A stretch of 64,000 nt of DNA from Erinaceus europaeus (GCF_950295315.1 NC_080179.1:72952674-73016673); one strand, 5' to 3'. Positions 31,976 through 44,156 are shown, numbered from the stretch's first letter. Notes: generated by a model from the letters alone, not told the origin. Program-made: numbers and translations.

Positions 31976-31980
<5 letters not shown>
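31470..31980 (+). repeat. Long (CCT/CTT)n pyrimidine tract
   Basis: More than 500 bp of almost pure pyrimidine on the plus strand, in alternating blocks of CCT and CTT. Long frames of poly-Ser, Pro or Arg across it are artefacts. It may be a grown SINE tail but no SINE body is left beside it. Confidence 0.97.

Positions 31981-32018
<38 letters not shown>
31981..32018 (+). repeat. (CT)n microsatellite
   Basis: A CT dinucleotide run closes the pyrimidine tract. Confidence 0.97.
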
Positions 32019-32020
<2 letters not shown>

Positions 32021-32467
32021 AGAACCCCTATGGCCAGGAAAACTGTTTTATGAATAGATGTTTTTTTCTCTTTATGTAGAAACCCAGGCCAGCTCTTCAT
32101 AGAGCTGAGTTCAGCCAGAGCACATAAAATTTACAGTAAGGCAATGACATTTAAATAACCTTTTTATTTTCTTTTGATGATTCTTCTTGAGTTCAGATCA
32201 TTGTTCTAGAAGTAGATAAGCTCACATGTAAAGAAAGGAACAGTGAAGGAAATATATGTGTTCATTTTCAACTTGCTTTCAGGAATGTATGTAAGTAAGA
32301 AAAAAATGTCATCATATTTATTTACTCACTCACAGTAAATGTTACTAATAAAAGTGGTGTTAATCTTTTGTACAAAGCCTCATTGAGTGCAGGAGGCATA
32401 TAAATGGTGTGGAGCCATTTCTTAAACTATAATGAGATGGTCGGCTTTTGGAACTTAAAAAGGAGGA
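32019..32467. other. Unassigned intronic DNA
   Basis: Nothing recognised. Confidence 0.4.
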
Positions 32468-32735
32468 AGGGATCCCCACCTGCAGAGGAGTCGCTTCAGG
32501 AGAGGTGAAGCAGGTCTGCAGGTGTCTGTCTTTCTCTCCCCACTTTGTCTCCCCTCTTCTCTCCATTTCTCTCTGTCCTATCCAACAATAATGACATCAA
32601 TAACAACAATAATAACCACAACAATGATTTAAAAAAAAAGGGGCAACAAAAGGAGAAAAAATAGTCTCCAGGAGCAGAGACTTCTTAGTGCAGGCACCAA
32701 GCCCCAGCAATAACCCTGGTGGAAAAAAAAAAAGT
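32468..32735 (+). mobile_element. 5'-truncated SINE, type B with 3' extension
   Basis: Starts at the body (CCCCACCTGCAGAGGAGTC) without the tRNA-like head, then AAGCAGGTCTGCAGGTGTC, the CAA-rich linker, and the extension with GTGCAGGCACCAAGCCCCAG and AATAACCCTGG. Confidence 0.87.
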
Positions 32736-32737
32736 TT

Positions 32738-35304
32738 TGAAAGAGACTTGGTTTTCCTTGCTTTCTACTCTACTTGTCATGTACGTCAGGCCTATACCAG
32801 GAAGTCTCATCAAAATAGTTATAGCAATTTAGAAAATGTTGCACTTCTCTGATCCATTCTCTGGTTAAAGACTCTTTAATAGAAGAATTGGAGAGGTATG
32901 TTTTATAAATCAAGAATATATTTCTGAGCTTGCCATTAAAAAGAAAGTTCCAATGAGTTACCGGTGTGTTATAGTTTTAAGATACTGCCCTAATCATGGC
33001 CACATAGCATACTATATTCTTATTTGCCTGGAAAACTCTAACATGGACAATTGAAGCAGACAGTAATGTTCTCCAAAAGTATATTATATTTCCTTGGGTT
33101 ATATAAATACATGTGTAACTCATAAACTTAAAATAAGTTTACTTTTATATGTGTTGATTCTTATCTTCCCTATCACTGTCATTGATTTACAGTTAAAATG
33201 GAATATAAGTTATGTGTGATTTCCTTTACCTGATTCTTTTTTCCTAAACACTTTACTACCTGTGCCTTGTTTGGGCCAATGCCACTAGCCCTTGGCAATA
33301 TTGTAGAATTGGTATCTGATTAGGTCTCCTTAACTGGTAGAATGAGGAGGCGGACTATTTTGAAATGGTGTTGGAAGATAGATTTCCAACCTTTGTTTAG
33401 TTTGCATTTTGACTGTCTTTTAAATTGATTTTTAAAGCCTTCTAGACACTTAAAGCTTGAGGCAGTTTTTACTAGTAATTGGACTGTTGAAACTTAAGCC
33501 AATCCAGACTGTCCTAGCAAATTCTTTCAACTGAAGTGATGTAAGCAGAAAACCACTCTACAGAACACCCATTATAACTGGCATTCTTTCCTACTGGTTA
33601 CAGGTAAAGAGCTTACAGGTTACAGGTAAAAAAACTTTAAAATAGAGTGTAGTCATCATAGTAACCATTTCTTTGAAATGCTAGCTACTTTGTAAAACAT
33701 TGATTTTCTTTGGGGAAACAGACTGCTAGCTGAATCCATTGATATGGTGATTAGAGCAACAGTCCTTGAATACCCCCCTAGGATTCTCCCTTCCCTTAAT
33801 GGACAATTTGTGTGCTTGTTTGGAGCAGATTTAAAGGGAAAATAAAGTTTAAAAACTCTTCTAACATACTTCTAAAGATATTTCCATAAACCTGGAGTAG
33901 AGGGAACGTATTTTTCTTGATCAATCCTGTAGTATTTTGATCTGGACCCCAGGCAAACAGAAAGCACACATTTAGAGAAGGATCCTTGAACTTAGTTTGA
34001 AGATTAGCTTTTAGTTTGTCGACAGAGCTTCAATCTTTTAAGAAATGCCTTGGAAAAATCAGCTTATCAAGGGTAATCTTTATTAGGGGCATCTTTGGCT
34101 CATTATTAAAGTTTAAGGTCAATCTCTCTTCTTATCTCTCAAAGTATATGTAATATACAAATGTTTTTCAGGCCAATGATGCATTGTTTAATAAGATGCA
34201 GTGTTTAATAGTTAGTCCTTTGAAGTAATTTATTTTGGAAGTCATAAAAACGTGCTCCCAGGGTAATTTCATAAGCACAAGTTTCGATTCATTTTTTTTA
34301 ACAAAATGTGCAGCATATGATCTTTATTTAATTATCCAGGGAGATCAGGTTTTGGTTGGGTGAACATGAATCCATTGGAAAGAAATACAGTATTTCTAAA
34401 AACTAAAGTGTATCTGTATTTTCAATTTTCAATGCATTTTCAATTTTATTGTTTGATAAATGCTTCTTCAGTAATATCAACCATGATATCACTAAGTGAA
34501 TATTACATTATAAGGAAGAAATTTGACATTATTTTTGGATGCTGTAGTGTAATAATCCATAATTCACCCATGCATGATACCTTGAAATGTTAAACACTGG
34601 AGAAGGGGAAGACAGCTATATATAGTCAATATTGTTGGTATAGGGACCGATAATTACTTTTCTTTGCCAAAGTCAATCAAATGAATTTTTAATTATTTAG
34701 TTTGTTAAAGCATTAGGTAAAGTTTTATAGTAGGTTTTCCTACTGTTATAGTAGGTGTTTCCACTACTAAATATAAAAAAAGATATTTTTAGAGGTAAAT
34801 ATCTATATATTTTTATAGCAATGATACCTCCATGCTTCTGTCTACATTTGGCAAGGATTTGTTAATTTCTTGATCCAAATGCTAAAATTCATTGTGGAAA
34901 AGGTACAGGAACGTAGAAAAGATGGTGCCTGACTTTAAAGTGTGAGCTGTCAACATCATCACATTTAATTAGTTTAAATGAAAAACGGGATTAAGTGCTT
35001 AGTACATAGGAGCACATTGTCAAGATTAAAAGGAATAATTATATGAACTGCCTACATTTTCCTTGACTCCTGTTTCTCATTCACTGACTTTAAGATCCTG
35101 TCAATTTCCAAATCTTTTCTGTTCTACCCATTCGGTCATCCTCACTCTCACAGGAATCAGGCGCCCCAATAATCTTCTGGAACTCATGCAGCAAAATTGA
35201 CTTACTTCGAAATGTGCCTGTGTCTTACCCAGCGTTAAAACTGCTAGAGGGCCAGAAATCACTCTCATTTCATCTCTCACTTCCTAACATTTTTTTTTCT
35301 TTTC
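32738..35304. other. Longest repeat-poor block
   Basis: About 2.6 kb with no recognised transposon, a rarity here. Short frames (for example 34360-34593) are AT-driven and unlike any family I know. It is the best candidate for constrained intronic sequence by repeat exclusion alone. Confidence 0.5.
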
Positions 35305-35429
35305 TAAATGTGTTTAAATTATATTTATAGGATAGAATTTGAGAGGAAAGGCAGAGTAAAGTGGGGACCAGGGATTTGAACCCTGGTCCTTGAGCAAGAA
35401 AACATGTACACCAACGCCCAGCACCACTA
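35305..35429 (-). mobile_element. SINE, type A, partial
   Basis: TTATAGGATAGAATTTGAGAG, GGGGACCAGGGATTTGAACC and ACCAACGCCCAGCACC; the central segment is deleted. Confidence 0.72.
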
Positions 35430-35495
35430 GCAACTTTTTAGTGAAAATTTGAATCTAATGATTTATTAATTTAACATTAACTCACAGTGCCATAA

Positions 35496-35497
<2 letters not shown>

Positions 35498-35548
<51 letters not shown>
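35498..35548 (+). repeat. (GT)n microsatellite
   Basis: About 25 uninterrupted GT units. Confidence 0.97.
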
Positions 35549-36224
35549 GGGGTAGGGGATGAAAGGGTGTTACAGTTTCACACCTATGTATGTACATAAG
35601 ACTCACCACACTCACCACCAACATTCCCCGTGATTCCTTTCCTCCGTCCCCTCAAATAACCCTCATTATTCTCTCAGAGTTTAAGAATTAGTTATATTAT
35701 TGTTTTCTGCAAGCTCATTTCCTCTAATCATTTATATTTCACAGATGAGTTAAACGACTGATTAATGTCTTTTCTTTATTCACTTAGCATAATTACCTCA
35801 CCTTCCATCCATTTTATCCTAGGAGGCAATACTTCAATACTTCATCTTTCTTAACTGCTAGAGTCATTTTCCATGCATAACCCACAGACAATTTATCCAT
35901 TTATTTGTTGATGGGTAGTTAGGTTGATTCCAGAGTTTGCCTATTGTGAATAGTGTCACTATGGACATAGGATGTTCATATATTCTTTCCAATTATTATG
36001 TTCATGGCACTTAAATAAAAACTTAGTAGTGCCAGCATTACAGGATGAAAGTGTATTTCCACTTTAAGTTTTTTAGAGACCCTCCATACCTTTTCCCCTG
36101 GAGGTCGTACCAAGGAATACCCTTCCACCAAGAGTATACTATAGCTCCAATTTCTTAACATTTTCTCCCATGCCATATTTTTTTTGCAATATTTTGATAG
36201 TTTGTTTTCTTTTATAATGTTTAT

Positions 36225-36482
36225 TTGTTATTGTTTAAAATTATCTATTACGTATTTACTGGATAGAGACAGAAACTGAAAGGGGAGAGGAAGAGGTTGA
36301 GAGGAGAGAGAGAGAGAGGAAGAAAGAGAGAGAGAAAGAAAGAGAGAGAGAGAGAAATACCTTTAGCACTGCTTCACCACTTGGGAAGCTTCCCCCGCCC
36401 CTGAGGTGGGGACCAGGGGCTTGACCCCAGGCCTTTGTGCACTTTAAAGCATGTGTGTGACCAGTGCACCACTGCTAGCTCC
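36225..36482 (-). mobile_element. SINE, type A
   Basis: TACTGGATAGAGACAGAAACTG, a GA-rich expansion, TAGCACTGCTTCACCACTTG, GAGGTGGGGACCAGGGGC and TGCACCACTGCTAGCTCC. Confidence 0.85.
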
Positions 36483-36795
36483 TGTAATCTTTTTGATGCA
36501 GGCTATTCTCACTGGTCTGAGGTGGTCTCTCCTTTTGATTTAATTTGCATTTTCCTCATAATAAACAATGTTAAGAATTTTTCATTTTTCTGTAAGCCAT
36601 CATTTTTTAGAAATGTTTCTATTAAAATGCTTGTCCACTTTTTTAATTGAGTTATTTGTTATCATATTGTTGAGGTCTATGATTTACTTTTCTATTTTGT
36701 ATTTCAACCCATTGTCATATGATGTACAAATATATTCTCCCAACTGCTGGGCACCTTACCTTTTCTATTTTGGTGGTATTTCCTTTAAATCTGTT

Positions 36796-36809
36796 AAAGT
36801 TTTTATTTT
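36796..36809 (+). repeat. Target-site duplication, left copy
   Basis: AAAGTTTTTATTTT, repeated exactly at 37085-37098. Confidence 0.92.
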
Positions 36810-37084
36810 ATTTTATTTTATATTTATTCATTTCCTTTTTGTTTCCCTTGTTGTGTTTATTGTGGTTGTAGTTATTATTGTTGATGTCATCATTGTTGGA
36901 CAGGACAGAGAGAAATGGAGAGAGGAGGAGAAGACAGAGAGGGGGAGAGAAAGACAGACACCTGCAGACCTGCTTCACCGCCTGGGAAGAGACTCCCCTG
37001 CAGGTGGGGAGCCAGGGGCTCAAGAATCAGGATCCTTAAGCGGGTCCTTGCGCTTTGCATGGCTGTGCAGCTGCTCTACTCCCG
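36810..37084 (-). mobile_element. SINE, type B
   Basis: GTTTCCCTTGTTGTG, GGACAGAGAGAAATGGAGAG, CACCTGCAGACCTGCTTCAC, CCCCTGCAGGTGGGGAGCC and a shortened head. An exact 14-bp duplication brackets it, showing it landed in the older L1. Confidence 0.92.
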
Positions 37085-37098
37085 AAAGTTTTTATTTT
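37085..37098 (+). repeat. Target-site duplication, right copy
   Basis: Exact match to 36796-36809. Confidence 0.92.
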
Positions 37099-37205
37099 TT
37101 TAATTTTTTATTGATTCTTCTTTTTTTGTTTACTTTTCCAAAGCAGTGGAGTCTCCAAGTAAAGCTCTGTTATCAAGGTCTCCTGTTTTCTCGTGTATCT
37201 CGTAG

Positions 37206-39137
37206 CAGCTAAATATTCTTATATTGCTTCAATAGATCAAAACTTATTTAACTGTCATATGCAGACCTGTACAGGCCAACAGGTTTCAGATGTTATCATG
37301 AAAGAATTTCAGAAATTCTTGTTGGAACCTCTTTTTGAACTTATTACTGAAGAATGTAGCAGAATTAATTAAGAATGAATTCTTGGGCCAGATGGCCTGG
37401 GATAGCTTTAATTCCTGACTCCATGTGATTTCTCTGTACTTAATCTTTCTTATTAAGGTTCTTTACTATAGAACAGGAACTGTAATAGTATGGTATTCCA
37501 CAAAGATTTTTGAGACTTAAGTTTTAAAAAGATATATAAAGCACTGGAAACAATACCTGGCAAATGTTAATTGATATTTAATTATTTACTAGTATTAAGA
37601 ACTACTTTTATTACTAGGCTGGTAGAGTTATAGAAATAAGCTTATTGGATTAGTGGAGATGTACATTTATATGTTGTTTGATATTATCCAGACCTCATCC
37701 AAGAAGACCATGTTTATAGTAACCATATTACTTTCACCACTAGCTTTAGGACATGTGGTATACTATAAATTATTTTTTAATGTTTTATTATCTATGTTTG
37801 TCTACATATGCCTATATTTATACTTAACATACATAGCTCCATATAACCAGCTTCTCACTTGACTACAAGAAATACACATATTTCACACTTTTATCATTTA
37901 GATTTCTTTTCATTTGTATCCTTTGCTTTTTTGCTGTAGGGCATGTTGTGCCCTGAATTTATGTTTTCAAGGATCCCTATTTATTCTGCTAGTTAATATT
38001 TTTTTGTTACATAGATTCAAAGGATTTTCTCCATTACTGTTATATGTTTTAACAACTGATACAAAAATATTGGCTAAAACAGAATTTAATTATTGAAGTG
38101 AAATCCATTTCAGTCTCTAGATTTTTCTGAGTGGGATTATTAGTTAAATGTTCTCATCCTCCAGTCCAGCATATTTCCTGTGGCCTAGGAATATTTTTCA
38201 ACTACCTTAAGTTGCAGTTGAATAAAATGCATGGGAGTTGGCTTATTTTTAAGTAGTCACTGATCTCTCTGTTTTATTCACAGAAGAGTCACTACCTTCT
38301 AGGATTTACATATCCTATTGTATCTGACTTGTCCTTCTCCCTCAGAGAAAATATGTATAGCTCAAGTCCACTTATTATATTTTATATGCAGCTGATGCAA
38401 CATACAGAAGTTTCCAGCTAGTAAAGTTTCATAAACTATCGTTAACTTTTATTCCCTAATCTGAGATTCTTGATGATTTACCCACAGTAGGAATTTTCAA
38501 GTTAGTGTAAATGATCTGGAATATCTGTGCAGGATAGATGGCTACATCCTGTTAGAGGCTGAGAATTTGTTTGATTCAACATTATCAAATATGAATAAAA
38601 CATAACTCTGGTGTATTCAGAGGCTTTATTCTGCCTACTTTTAGTTTATGAGTCATTTCTCTGAGCATCCTATCTTCTTTTTTTTTCATTTTAGTGTAAA
38701 TAAATCGGAGCGCTTACAAATTATGTAGTTATTAACATCAAATTTTGATCTTCTTCTAATATCATTCTCCACAAAGACTTGTTTGATAACAGAACTGGTC
38801 AGCTCTGTCTTAGGGTAGTGCTGGCATTTGAACATGGGGCATCTAAGCTTAAATCATTAAAATCTGGTGCACTGCTACTGTGCAGTCTTCCTCACCTTCA
38901 AGCCTTTTTAAAAAATCTTTCATGCTAAGTGTGAGCAAAGAGAAGTCAACTTTTCTGCTGTGGCCTTCTGCAAGGCCACCTAATATTCTCCTCAAGGAAG
39001 CTAGCTCCTTTTTGCCCTTTCCCTTAAACAAGCAGCTCTGTCCCTACCACTGTTTTCTAAGATGCCCTTTGTTCTACTGACAGAAGCTCTTACCCTCAGC
39101 CTCACCCAGGTGCTAGCAGAGCTCAGCTCTTAAAGCA
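37206..39137. other. Repeat-poor intronic DNA
   Basis: Nearly 2 kb, AT-rich, with no recognised transposon or exon. Confidence 0.45.
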
Positions 39138-39303
39138 AATTTCTTTCTGTCCTATCTAACAATGAACAACATCAACAATGGTAATAATAATAACCACAAC
39201 GAGGCTACAATAATGGCAACAAAAGGGGGAAAAATGGCCTTGAGGAGCGGTGGATTCATGGTGCAGGCACCAAGCCCAGCAATAACCCTGGAGGAAAAAA
39301 AAA
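39138..39303 (+). mobile_element. 5'-truncated SINE, type B with 3' extension
   Basis: Starts at TTTCTTTCTGTCCTATCTAAC, then the CAA/ATAA linker, GGCAACAAAAGGGGGAAAAA, GGTGGATTCATGGTGCAGGC and AGCAATAACCCTGGAGG. Confidence 0.87.
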
Positions 39304-39324
39304 TCAAATATATATTTTACTTAT

Positions 39325-39450
39325 TTATTAGAGATATTTTATTAATTTAACTTTATGAAAAATGGGAGACCAGAGCAACGCTCAGTTCTGGTTTATGACA
39401 GTGCCAGGGATTGTACCTGTGAACTCTTGATTAGCTTGAAAGTCTGTGGG
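39325..39450 (-). mobile_element. SINE, type C
   Basis: GAGACCAGAGCAACGCTCAG, TTCTGGTTTATGACAGTGCC, GGGATTGTACCTGTGAAC; the head end is damaged. Confidence 0.7.
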
Positions 39451-39931
39451 CTGCTTCTACACATACTCCGAAGTCCAAAAATAACCTTAGAGAATTAGGA
39501 AAACCCAGAAATGTCTTTTTTTTTCCATATGCAAGATGGACTATACTTAATTGATAGAGTAAAGTGAGGGTCTTTAAAATAATTCCCTTCTACATCCGGG
39601 AGTATGGCCAAAGAGTAAGAAGGACTAAAATATGGCACCTGGGAAAAAACAGAACAAAAAGAATACTAGGAGCCTCACATCTCCACTTGAGAAGCAAGAA
39701 GACAGTGGAAGAACATTTTCACAGTATTAAGAGATAAATATTATCAACCACAAGTTCTTTATCCTGCCAAACTACCCTTCCTGCATAAAAGAGAAATCAA
39801 AAGCTTCCCAAACATACAGAAACTGAAGGAATTCACCACCATCAGCCCTGTCTTGTGAGGCTGGCTGAAAGTAGTCCCACAGGAAGAGAAGTAAAGGAAC
39901 TCTATAGATGACATGATCTGTGGTAGAATAG

Positions 39932-39943
39932 AAATGAGAACTC
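39932..39943 (+). repeat. Target-site duplication, left copy
   Basis: AAATGAGAACTC, repeated at 40148-40159. Confidence 0.9.
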
Positions 39944-40147
39944 CGTCGCTTCACAGATGGTGAAGCAGGTCTGCAGGTGTCTGTCTTTCTCTCGTCCTCT
40001 CTCTCTCTTTTCCTTCCCCTCCTCTCTCCATTTGTCTTTGTCTTATCTAACAATGACATCAATAACAACAACAATAAAACTACTACTACAATGATGAAAA
40101 ACAGTAAGATCAACCAAAGGGAAAAATAAATAAATCTTAATAAAAAA
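39944..40147 (+). mobile_element. 5'-truncated SINE, type B
   Basis: Begins at CGTCGCTTCACAGATGGTG, lacks the tRNA-like head, then GAAGCAGGTCTGCAGGTGTC, CT-rich part and an AACAACAACAATAAAAC tail. An exact 12-bp duplication brackets it. Confidence 0.92.
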
Positions 40148-40159
40148 AAATGAGAACTC
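40148..40159 (+). repeat. Target-site duplication, right copy
   Basis: Exact match to 39932-39943. Confidence 0.9.
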
Positions 40160-40561
40160 AAACAACAGGAAAAAAAAAGAAAAGAAAAGAAAGGAAGGAA
40201 GGAAGGAAAAAAGCAAACATGAAGGAAAAAGAAGGGGGCAGAAAGAATTGAGTGATATGATCAATACTGGTGAATCAAGGCCAACTATTAAAGACGCAGA
40301 CATCAGAACAAAAATTTAGAAATCTCAGTTTTATCCTCACCTTTGCTAGAAGAAGAAAGACAAGTGTTGGGTGGGATGAATCAGGAAGAGAAGGATAAAT
40401 TCTGGATGCCTGCACATGTATGTGGATGGTGGCAGACAGTCAGAAAGGAAGAACATGAGAGTGGAGTACTACACCAAAGAAAGAGACTCTGCGGAGGGAA
40501 TGAATAGGGTGTCTGGGGAGAGAGGGGGTTTGGGATTCTTGGGATCATTAATGGGGTGGAA

Positions 40562-40598
40562 GTGTGTGTGTGTGGTGTGTGTGTGTGTGTGTGTGTGA
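40562..40598 (+). repeat. (GT)n microsatellite
   Basis: GT run with one GTGG interruption, within the L1-related element. Confidence 0.95.
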
Positions 40599-40705
40599 AG
40601 AATATATAGCAGATACCTTTTACACAAACTGGGAAACTATGCAAATGTATAGACAAATGTGCTATAATCCTTTAATTGCCAATAAAATAATAAAAAGGCA
40701 GAACT

Positions 40706-41277
40706 ACATCTTCTAGATATATACTTAGATATTAAAAACCTAATAAGATAATCCCTTTAATAATCAAGATGAAACAATGACAATAAAAGCTAACCTCCTA
40801 AATATATATGACCTTGGCTTCCGGATATTTCTAGTCCTTTTGGAGTAGTCCTTTAGCATTTGATGCAGATTTTTCTGGAAAACAAAATGTCTGACTTGAG
40901 TTCAGATCTCTGTCTTGTGTGCCATGAGTTGGACATAACTTTGAAGCAAGTCCTCCTTAAGAAGCAATAGATAACAATAGATATATGGCAGGATGAAAAG
41001 GCACATAGGACAGGGAAAGACTGTTGCAAAGGAAATGTGAAATGATTTAAAAAATGGCAGCATATTTAATCAAAGAGACATTCTGCATAATTTTCTCAGA
41101 AGCATTATGAAGACATAGTCATTGCTAATTTGGACTTGCTAGTTAACTGGCTATGAGCCATCTAATTTGAAAACTCTGCACTAGATGGTACAGAAACTTC
41201 TATGTGGATTCCTTAGCACAGTCAGTGGGTTAAGTACTCATTCTATATTAATCAACTAGAAATGTCCTTTTCTTTGT
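40706..41277. other. Unassigned intronic DNA
   Basis: Nothing recognised. Confidence 0.4.
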
Positions 41278-41515
41278 CCCTACCAGGGTTATCACTAGAG
41301 CCTGGGTGACTGCATTGCCCCACTGCTCCTAGAGACTATTCCCTACCTTTTTTTGATAGACCATGAGAGACAAAGCTAGGGAGGGGGCAGGGGAGAGAGA
41401 CCTGCAGCACTGCTCCCCACTTGTGAAGCTTTTTCCCTGCACATCTGGAGTGGGGGCTTGAACCCAGATCCTCAAGAATGGCAACATATAAGCTCTATTG
41501 GGTGAGTGAACAAAC
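41278..41515 (-). mobile_element. SINE, type A body with the 3' extension
   Basis: CCAGGGTTATCACTAGAGCC and CCCACTGCTCCTAGAGACTA (extension, reversed) precede GATAGACCATGAGAGACAAAG, CAGCACTGCTCCCCACTTG and GGGGGCTTGAACCCAGATCC. Confidence 0.72.
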
Positions 41516-43534
41516 AGCCTCAAAATGTTCATGTTTTAATTGCAGGAGATGTGAGCTAAAATTTATACATGCACTTGCATGCCCATGCATGTGCACACAG
41601 ATATGTAGAGAAACAGAGATTCCTGAACCCAGATGTCCTGGTGTTTGTTATTAGAATTTCTGTAGATCTTTACCTATGTCTCCATCCTTATAAGAACATG
41701 TCTACTTGTTGTTTTTTCCAGGTACATTTCTGTGTCTGAAAATACCACGAGGCCTGCTCACTGAAGGGGCCTCAGACCATCCTTTGTTACAACTCCTTGC
41801 TCTAGGGCAGAGGTCTGGAATAGGTCATGAGTTAAACTATAACAGGCCCACAGGCCAAGGATAAAAGCAACATGTAATTATCCACAACTCTGATGACTGA
41901 CATTCTCTCTGAGAGTCTGGTAATCAAAGATAGGGTGACCAGAGGATAAACCCAATATTTCTTAGGGCATCAAAGAGATATACCTGGTGTAATGATATAG
42001 TTTAGACAATGAGAAATAGAGTTGAGTTTTAAGTATCCCTACCTGCACTCTGATGTTTTCCTATATGAAATTTATTCTGACCTTCCTATGTGATGTGTGA
42101 AAAAAAAAAAAAAAAAAGCTTTGATCTTCCTCATTTCTTTTTGATGTTGGCATGATTCTATAAAAAAAATACTCTGTTGGAGTTCAGGTCAGGGTTGCTC
42201 ATTTGACACTGTCTCCTCTCAGGATGCCCTCTGTTGTTCCTCCAGATCTCTTCAGATCATCTTCTGAGGTGTCTGAAGTTACTCTCAACTCTGAGATGCA
42301 ATGGATCTCAGGGTACTGGCATCTGGCTAAGTTTCTCTACCCTCAAAGAGAGAGAGAGAGAGGGAGAGAGATGGAGAGAGGGAGAGAGAGTGTTTCAAAT
42401 GACAAAGTGGCATTTCCTTTTAGTTAATGTAGTTAAAATGCATTCTAAAATACATGAACAAAGATGTGAAATATCAAACTGTTAATTCTTTCTGATTTAT
42501 GTAGTTGTGAATAAGATAAATTTATCATAATGGTGTTCTTATTCCTGAAAGTCTTTCTGTCATAATTGTCACTACTAAGTGAGATCCATTATAATGTGAT
42601 TTTAACTGTTTTATCTTTATAGATTCTTAGTGAAACATCTCTAGATTTAATACAATTTGAAAACTGTGATCAATTAGGTATTTTGTAAACTTTCATAATT
42701 GAAAAAAAATCCATTATTACTTAGTTATGTTTTCAATAAAATTTCCTACTGGAACATAAGAAGTAACTGAGGAAAATGAACCGAATGGAGCATCCGATTT
42801 GACATATTTAGCCTTAAACCAGTGTAATAGAAAACATAAAATGGGAAGACTGCAAAGCTAGGTTAAGGGAGATACAGAATTGTGACTTAAATAAGTGGAA
42901 GAGTTTGAGTAGCTGCAATGGGAAATTATAAAGAGACAATTTTAGGCTATAGATGAAGCATCTTTCCAGCAATATAATGAGTTGATTTGCAATGCAATGA
43001 ACTTCTTGTCTTTGGAAATAGTCAAACAGAGGCTAGATGCCTGTCCTTTAGGGATGCAGTAATGAGGACTGAATGAGATTGGATTTGATTTCTTGTCAGA
43101 TACCTCGAACTCTAAAATCCTCCCATCACTTCAGTGAATAAAGACATTTTGATTATGGTAGCCCCTGGATTAAAATCTGAAGGACATAGTTTTCAACTCA
43201 ATGTGAGAAATTTCTAATAAATTTTCTAGCCAAGATACATCCCCTTTTATACCTATTAGTGTACCAATTTAAACAATAAATTGCAGGATCATTGTACTTA
43301 TATTGAACTGCATATACAATAACTGAAAGTAACAGTTCAAGGAAATAGCAAAGTGACTGACAGGGACAGCAGTAATTCTGCCATTGAACATGAGCTAGGC
43401 TTCTCCTTAGAAACCCTTTACCTATAAAACTCTACAGAAAATCCACAAATCATTTAGGCTTCTGATCCTATGAGTTTGTGAATAAATGCTTTAGGTTAGT
43501 GATCTGGCACCTAAAGCAAATGGCCTTGCTTTTT
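41516..43534. other. Repeat-poor intronic DNA
   Basis: About 2 kb. It holds a poly-A run near 42102-42117 and a GA-rich patch near 42345-42391; otherwise no recognised feature. Confidence 0.45.
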
Positions 43535-43742
43535 CTTTAGTATTTACTTATTTGTTAGGTAGAGACAGAGAGAAATTTAGAGGAGAGGGTAAACTAGAGA
43601 TGGAAGGAGACAGAGAGAGACACCTGCGTCCTACTTCACTACTTGTGAAGCTTTCCCCCTGTAGCTGAGGACCAGGGGTTTGAACCTGGGTCCTTAGACT
43701 CTGTAATGTGTGTGCTTAATCAGATGCACCACTGCTGGGCTA
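43535..43742 (-). mobile_element. SINE, type A
   Basis: TAGGTAGAGACAGAGAGAAATT, CACTACTTGTGAAGCTTTCC, GACCAGGGGTTTGAACCTGG and GATGCACCACTGCTGGGC. Confidence 0.87.
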
Positions 43743-43748
43743 GCGTCA

Positions 43749-44106
43749 CTGAAGAGAGAAGAGACCAGGAACTCATGGAGGAGCAGGAACACAAATCTTT
43801 ATTCATGCAGACTTCCCAGAGTCAGATGTGAGCACAGCGGGTTTAGGCTACGTGGAGCTAGCAAAATGGCTGCCTCCCACTATGCACACTAATTCTTCTC
43901 CAGGTTGGGATGCAGAAGAGAAAGGGGGGGGGGGAGAGAAAAAAGAGCAGAAACAGAAGTGACTTTTATAGGAGAATTCCGGAAGTGGCAAGTTGAGATG
44001 GAATTGGCTAGGGAACGTGGTGGGGATGTGTAAATAATACATGCATGGAAATATAGTGGTTTGTGGGCCCTGCCAATGTTCAACCACATCTGCACAATAT
44101 CCCAAC
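43749..44106 (-). mobile_element. Solo LTR, ~358 bp
   Basis: Minus-strand start TGTTGGGATATTGTGCAGATG and end CTTCTCTCTTCA. It carries GAATAAAGAT as poly-A signal at about 43799-43804, ~50 bp from its 3' edge, as in LTRs. A G run of about 11 lies at 43926. The target duplication is unclear. It abuts a SINE. Confidence 0.62.
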
Positions 44107-44156
44107 ACACCACCATCTGGCTCCAAAAATTTCCTTCCTTAAAATTCTGTCTAAAA

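Larger units (their letters stand above)
35565..37205 (-). mobile_element. Old L1 ORF2/3' region broken by two SINEs
   Basis: On the minus strand 35880-35950 reads CACAATAGGCAAACTCTGG and AATCAACCTAACTACCCATC, a hallmark of ORF2 near its 3' end. More L1-like sequence resumes at 36483-36795 (GTCCACTTTTTTAATTGAG on plus) and 37099-37205. SINEs occupy 36225-36482 and 36810-37084. It is too decayed to code. Confidence 0.72.
39597..40705 (+). mobile_element. L1-related element with ORF1-region sequence, split by a SINE
   Basis: The part at 39745-39850 (TTTATCCTGCCAAACTACCC, GAGAAATCAAAAGC, AAGGAATTCACCACCATC) parallels the L1 segment from the end of ORF1 into the inter-ORF region. It resumes after the SINE at 40148 and ends with TTGCCAATAAAATAATAAAAA near 40700. 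No ORF2 is seen between, suggesting an internally deleted or ORF1-only (HAL1-like) element. The assignment is tentative. Confidence 0.5.

Noticed and set aside
31407..32100. Long overlapping frames of poly-Ser/Pro, poly-Arg and Lys/Glu
   Set aside because: All derive from the pyrimidine tract read in different frames and strands.
36568..37212. 214-codon plus-strand frame
   Set aside because: It crosses an old L1 and a SINE with its target duplication; not a gene.
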